Part shown: in pieces, positions 5,857-7,462 of the stretch | Layout: each line of letters begins with the position of its first letter | How positions within the stretch are numbered: the first letter of the stretch is position 1 | Source: Acidimicrobiaceae bacterium | GTDB lineage: Bacteria; Actinomycetota; Acidimicrobiia; Acidimicrobiales; Palsa-688 | Assembly (NCBI GenBank): GCA_027334785.1 | Contig: DAHWQF010000153.1 | Span: 1 to 7,462, forward strand | Length of the DNA stretch: 7,462 nucleotides | Reading direction: 5' to 3' | The notes under the pieces: model-generated | Database searches by the model: none | The model's input: only the letters and a program-made list of their open reading frames with translations | What the model was told of the DNA's origin: nothing | Translations under genes and position numbers: made by a program

Positions 5857-6561
5857 GGCGAGCGCGTGGTTTTGGCCGCCGGGGCCGAGGGCACGAGCCC
5901 GGGGGCCGAGTTCTGCGAGCGCTTCTGAGACCTGCTCGCCGGTTATCTGGGTGAAGTCTTCGTACCACGCACCTACGGCCCGCATATGCCGAGGTTTGAC
6001 AAGGCACACGCAGTCGTCGGTTAGGGGTGCAAGAGCTTCGAGGGCCTCGGGCGGGGCGACCGGTACCGCCATCAGCAACAGGCTCGGGGCTCGCTGGCGA
6101 ACCGAAGCCAGCGCGGCGCGCATCGTCGCCCCCGTGGCCAAGCCGTCATCGACGACGACGGCCGCCCGGCCGACGAGAGAGAACTGGTCCCCACCACGGC
6201 AAGGACGCCACTCGGCAGCTACCTTGGCCGCCGCGCGCCCCACCAGCGCGTCGACCTCCGCCGCGCCAAGGCCAAGCGAAACGACCACGTCTTCGTTGAG
6301 AACGCTCACCCCGCCGGGCGCCACCGCTCCCACCGCGAGCTCTTCTTGCCCTGGGGCGCCGACCTTGGCGACCGGCATGGCGAGGAGGGGAGCACCGAGC
6401 TGGCGGGCCACCTCGGCCCCGACCGGCACACCGCCCCGGACTAGGGCGACGACGACCGGGCGGTGGAGACCGGCCCTCCCGGCCACACGCTCGCCCAGGG
6501 CCTTGCCGGCCGCGACCCGGTCTCGGAAAGGCACCCGCAAGGCGGCCCCGTCGCCGGCCAA
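5854..6561 (-). CDS. Phosphoribosyltransferase-family protein
   Basis: 235-residue type I PRTase-fold protein. The PRPP-binding loop is VVVDDGLATGAT (residues 135-146). The N-terminal FRDRVAAGKALGERV (12-26) and LVRGGVPVGAEVA (40-52) are hallmarks of the widespread group of putative phosphoribosyltransferases related to M. tuberculosis Rv0571c. The C-terminal VGAWYEDFTQITGEQV (196-211) also fits that group. The substrate base is unknown; nothing points to a specific purine or pyrimidine route. No membrane segment. The start is taken as TTG at 6561 with GAGGG (6565-6569) 3 nt upstream; a TTG at codon 8 or a GTG at codon 10 is an alternative and would still retain the FRDR motif. It begins 6 bp after the stop of the signal-anchored protein gene, so the two are likely one transcript. 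It sits between sufB and sufD without an obvious functional tie to Fe-S assembly. Confidence 0.87.
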   Translation of the reverse strand: MAGDGAALRVPFRDRVAAGKALGERVAGRAGLHRPVVVALVRGGVPVGAEVARQLGAPLLAMPVAKVGAPGQEELAVGAVAPGGVSVLNEDVVVSLGLGAAEVDALVGRAAAKVAAEWRPCRGGDQFSLVGRAAVVVDDGLATGATMRAALASVRQRAPSLLLMAVPVAPPEALEALAPLTDDCVCLVKPRHMRAVGAWYEDFTQITGEQVSEALAELGPRARALGPGGQNHALA

Positions 6562-6567
6562 GGGCCC

Positions 6568-7128
6568 TCAGTCCCCGACCGGCTTGTCCGTTTCGACGAC
6601 GACGCGGCGGTGGTCCTCGGCGTCGTAGCGGATCGCGACGGCCGCCCCGACCTTCACCTTGGCGCGTTCCTCCGGTGTCGGGAACGCCACCCTCGCCGTG
6701 ACTTCGAAGGCGTCTCCTTCGCTCGGCTCCACGCGAAGCGTCAAGCGGCAGCGCGTGACCGGCCCCAGCGTGCGCTCGTCGACCACCGAAAGAACCACCG
6801 CCATGGCCGTCTTGTTGAGCGGGCGGAGGTCTCCGAAAACCTGGTCGGGATCGTTCGACTTCTCCGACGCTGCCGGCGGTTCGCGCCGGGACGACTCCGC
6901 GCCGGCACGGTCCTTGCCCCGCTCGCCCTTGCCCCGCTCGCCCTTCTCGCGCGCTGGCCGCCGCGGCGACCTCGGTGCCGAGGGGCCCGAACCTGGGTGG
7001 CCGGTGCGCCCGGTGCGAGGTGAACCCGCCCGCTGGGCGCCGGGCACCTGGGCCTGGGCATTGACAGCCAGGCTCACCACGGCGACCACCACCACCAACA
7101 TGATCGCCAGTGCCAGTGCCGCGGCCAT
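6568..7128 (-). CDS. Signal-anchored protein with basic low-complexity linker and C-terminal beta domain
   Basis: 186 residues. Residues 2-22 form a single hydrophobic segment (LALAIMLVVVVAVVSLAV, 5-22) without positive residues before it: a signal anchor, or less likely a signal peptide ending near AQAQ (24-27). Residues about 28-92 are low complexity (Pro, Gly, Arg, Ser, Lys) with a GERGK repeat (63-67, 68-72). The C-terminal part (about 104-180) looks like a small beta domain, with VVLSVVDERTLGPVTRCRL and a VGAAVAIRYDAED ending. This resembles the short domains in actinobacterial membrane proteins that sometimes carry SHOCT motifs, but the SHOCT part itself is not visible. Function unknown. 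The ATG at 7128 has no Shine-Dalgarno site, but a TAAGAT lies 8 nt upstream. It lies between sufB and the phosphoribosyltransferase gene, with which it is probably co-transcribed. Confidence 0.75.
   Translation of the reverse strand: MAAALALAIMLVVVVAVVSLAVNAQAQVPGAQRAGSPRTGRTGHPGSGPSAPRSPRRPAREKGERGKGERGKDRAGAESSRREPPAASEKSNDPDQVFGDLRPLNKTAMAVVLSVVDERTLGPVTRCRLTLRVEPSEGDAFEVTARVAFPTPEERAKVKVGAAVAIRYDAEDHRRVVVETDKPVGD
6914..6943. repeat. 15-bp in-frame direct repeat inside a CDS
   Basis: TTGCCCCGCTCGCCC occurs twice in tandem (6914-6928 and 6929-6943) and encodes GERGK twice on the minus strand. A third, degraded copy (KGE/REK) may precede it. Because the unit is a multiple of three, the frame is kept. 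It lies in the disordered linker and could vary in copy number between strains. Confidence 0.75.
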
Positions 7129-7136
7129 AGCCGCAG

Positions 7137-7142
7137 ATCTTA
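7137..7142 (-). promoter_or_regulatory. Putative -10 element of the signal-anchored protein gene
   Basis: TAAGAT on the minus strand, followed by 8 nt and then ATG at 7128. This is the closest match to the TATAAT consensus in the window and lies in the 49-bp gap after sufB. No -35 is found. A promoter here would make the inserted gene pair partly independent of sufB. Confidence 0.45.
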
Positions 7143-7147
7143 GGGCT

Positions 7148-7165
7148 GGCCGCGGCCCGCGGCCC
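7148..7165. terminator. GC-rich dyad downstream of sufB, possible weak terminator
   Basis: The stretch GGCCGCGGCCCGCGGCCC can fold into a short GC-only hairpin (about 6 bp with a small loop), 13 bp past the sufB stop. There is no T-tract after it, so it is not a standard intrinsic terminator. It may slow RNA polymerase or protect the sufB 3' end. GC-rich self-complementary runs are common in this genome type, so confidence is low. Confidence 0.2.
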
Positions 7166-7177
7166 GCCGCCCAGTCG

Positions 7178-7462
7178 TCAGCCGACGCTGCCTTCCATCT
7201 GGAGCTCGATCAGCCGGCTCCATTCGACGGCGTACTCCATCGGCAGGGTCCGGGTGATCGGCTCGATGAAGCCATTGACGATCATGCTCATCGCCTGCTG
7301 CTCGGAAAGGCCGCGGCTCATCAAGTAGAAGAGCTGGTCGTCACCGACCTTAGAAATGGTCGCCTCATGACCGACCTGGGCGTCGTGCTCGCCGAACTCG
7401 ATGTAAGGGTAGGTGTCCGAACGAGACTGCTCGTCGAGCAAGAGCGCGTCGCAGCGCACGAA
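7178..7462 (-). CDS. sufB: SUF Fe-S cluster scaffold protein SufB, C-terminal 94 residues
   Basis: Only the C-terminus is in the window; the frame is open to the right edge, so the true start lies outside and the GTG at 7459 is an internal codon. The visible part contains SRSDTYPYIE, GHEATISKVGDDQLFYLMSRG and the family-typical ending LIELQMEGSVG. It includes the Cys of RCDALLLDE, which aligns by distance from the C-terminus with E. coli SufB Cys405, reported as essential for cluster building, and the Glu of GHEAT, which aligns with Glu434. SufB is the main scaffold subunit of SufBC(2)D and partners SufD. The next gene on the strand is not sufD, as is usual, but a signal-anchored protein starting 49 bp downstream. 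Confidence 0.95.
   Translation of the reverse strand, partial: FVRCDALLLDEQSRSDTYPYIEFGEHDAQVGHEATISKVGDDQLFYLMSRGLSEQQAMSMIVNGFIEPITRTLPMEYAVEWSRLIELQMEGSVG

Overview
The window is GC-rich DNA (about 70% by eye) with dense genes, many GTG/TTG starts and mostly weak Shine-Dalgarno sites. A bacterial PAC2-family protein, a SUF iron-sulfur operon that includes a Rieske ferredoxin gene, and apparent leaderless promoters together suggest a high-GC actinobacterium. The Acidimicrobiia are a reasonable guess, but the sequence alone cannot prove it. All well-supported genes are chromosomal housekeeping or accessory-metabolism genes. I see no mobile element, CRISPR array, tRNA or rRNA.

Left part (1-1887, minus strand): a Thermus-type tyrosyl-tRNA synthetase gene runs off the left edge. 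A class I SAM-dependent methyltransferase gene lies 28 bp upstream of it. Both genes have the same TAGGCT-N9-GTG arrangement before their start codons. Middle (1964-3449, plus strand): a PAC2-family gene is transcribed divergently from the methyltransferase. It is followed by a 169-bp intergenic stretch carrying a 13-bp tandem repeat with regularly spaced C-runs, then by a small membrane protein gene whose product begins with a Cys/His cluster (C4, H6, C13, C16).

Right part (3462-7462, minus strand): this is a SUF iron-sulfur cluster assembly locus. Reading in the direction of transcription, the order is sufB (only the C-terminus is in the window), a signal-anchored protein of unknown function, a phosphoribosyltransferase-family protein, sufD, a Rieske [2Fe-2S] ferredoxin and sufC. 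SufB, SufC and SufD form the scaffold complex, with SufC as its ATPase, and the Rieske protein is a likely accessory electron carrier. The unusual points are the two unrelated genes between sufB and sufD, and the absence of sufS and sufU after sufC, where a convergent gene ends instead.

The most striking global pattern is that six start codons (tyrS, methyltransferase, PAC2, small membrane protein, sufD, signal-anchored protein) each have a TAnnnT hexamer ending 7-9 nt upstream. This suggests leaderless transcription. The genes inside operons (Rieske, sufC, phosphoribosyltransferase) instead start by a Shine-Dalgarno site or by translational coupling. I found no clearly undescribed system. 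The best leads are the interrupted suf locus, the Cys/His membrane protein, the tyrosine-pocket substitution in TyrRS and the C-tract repeat.
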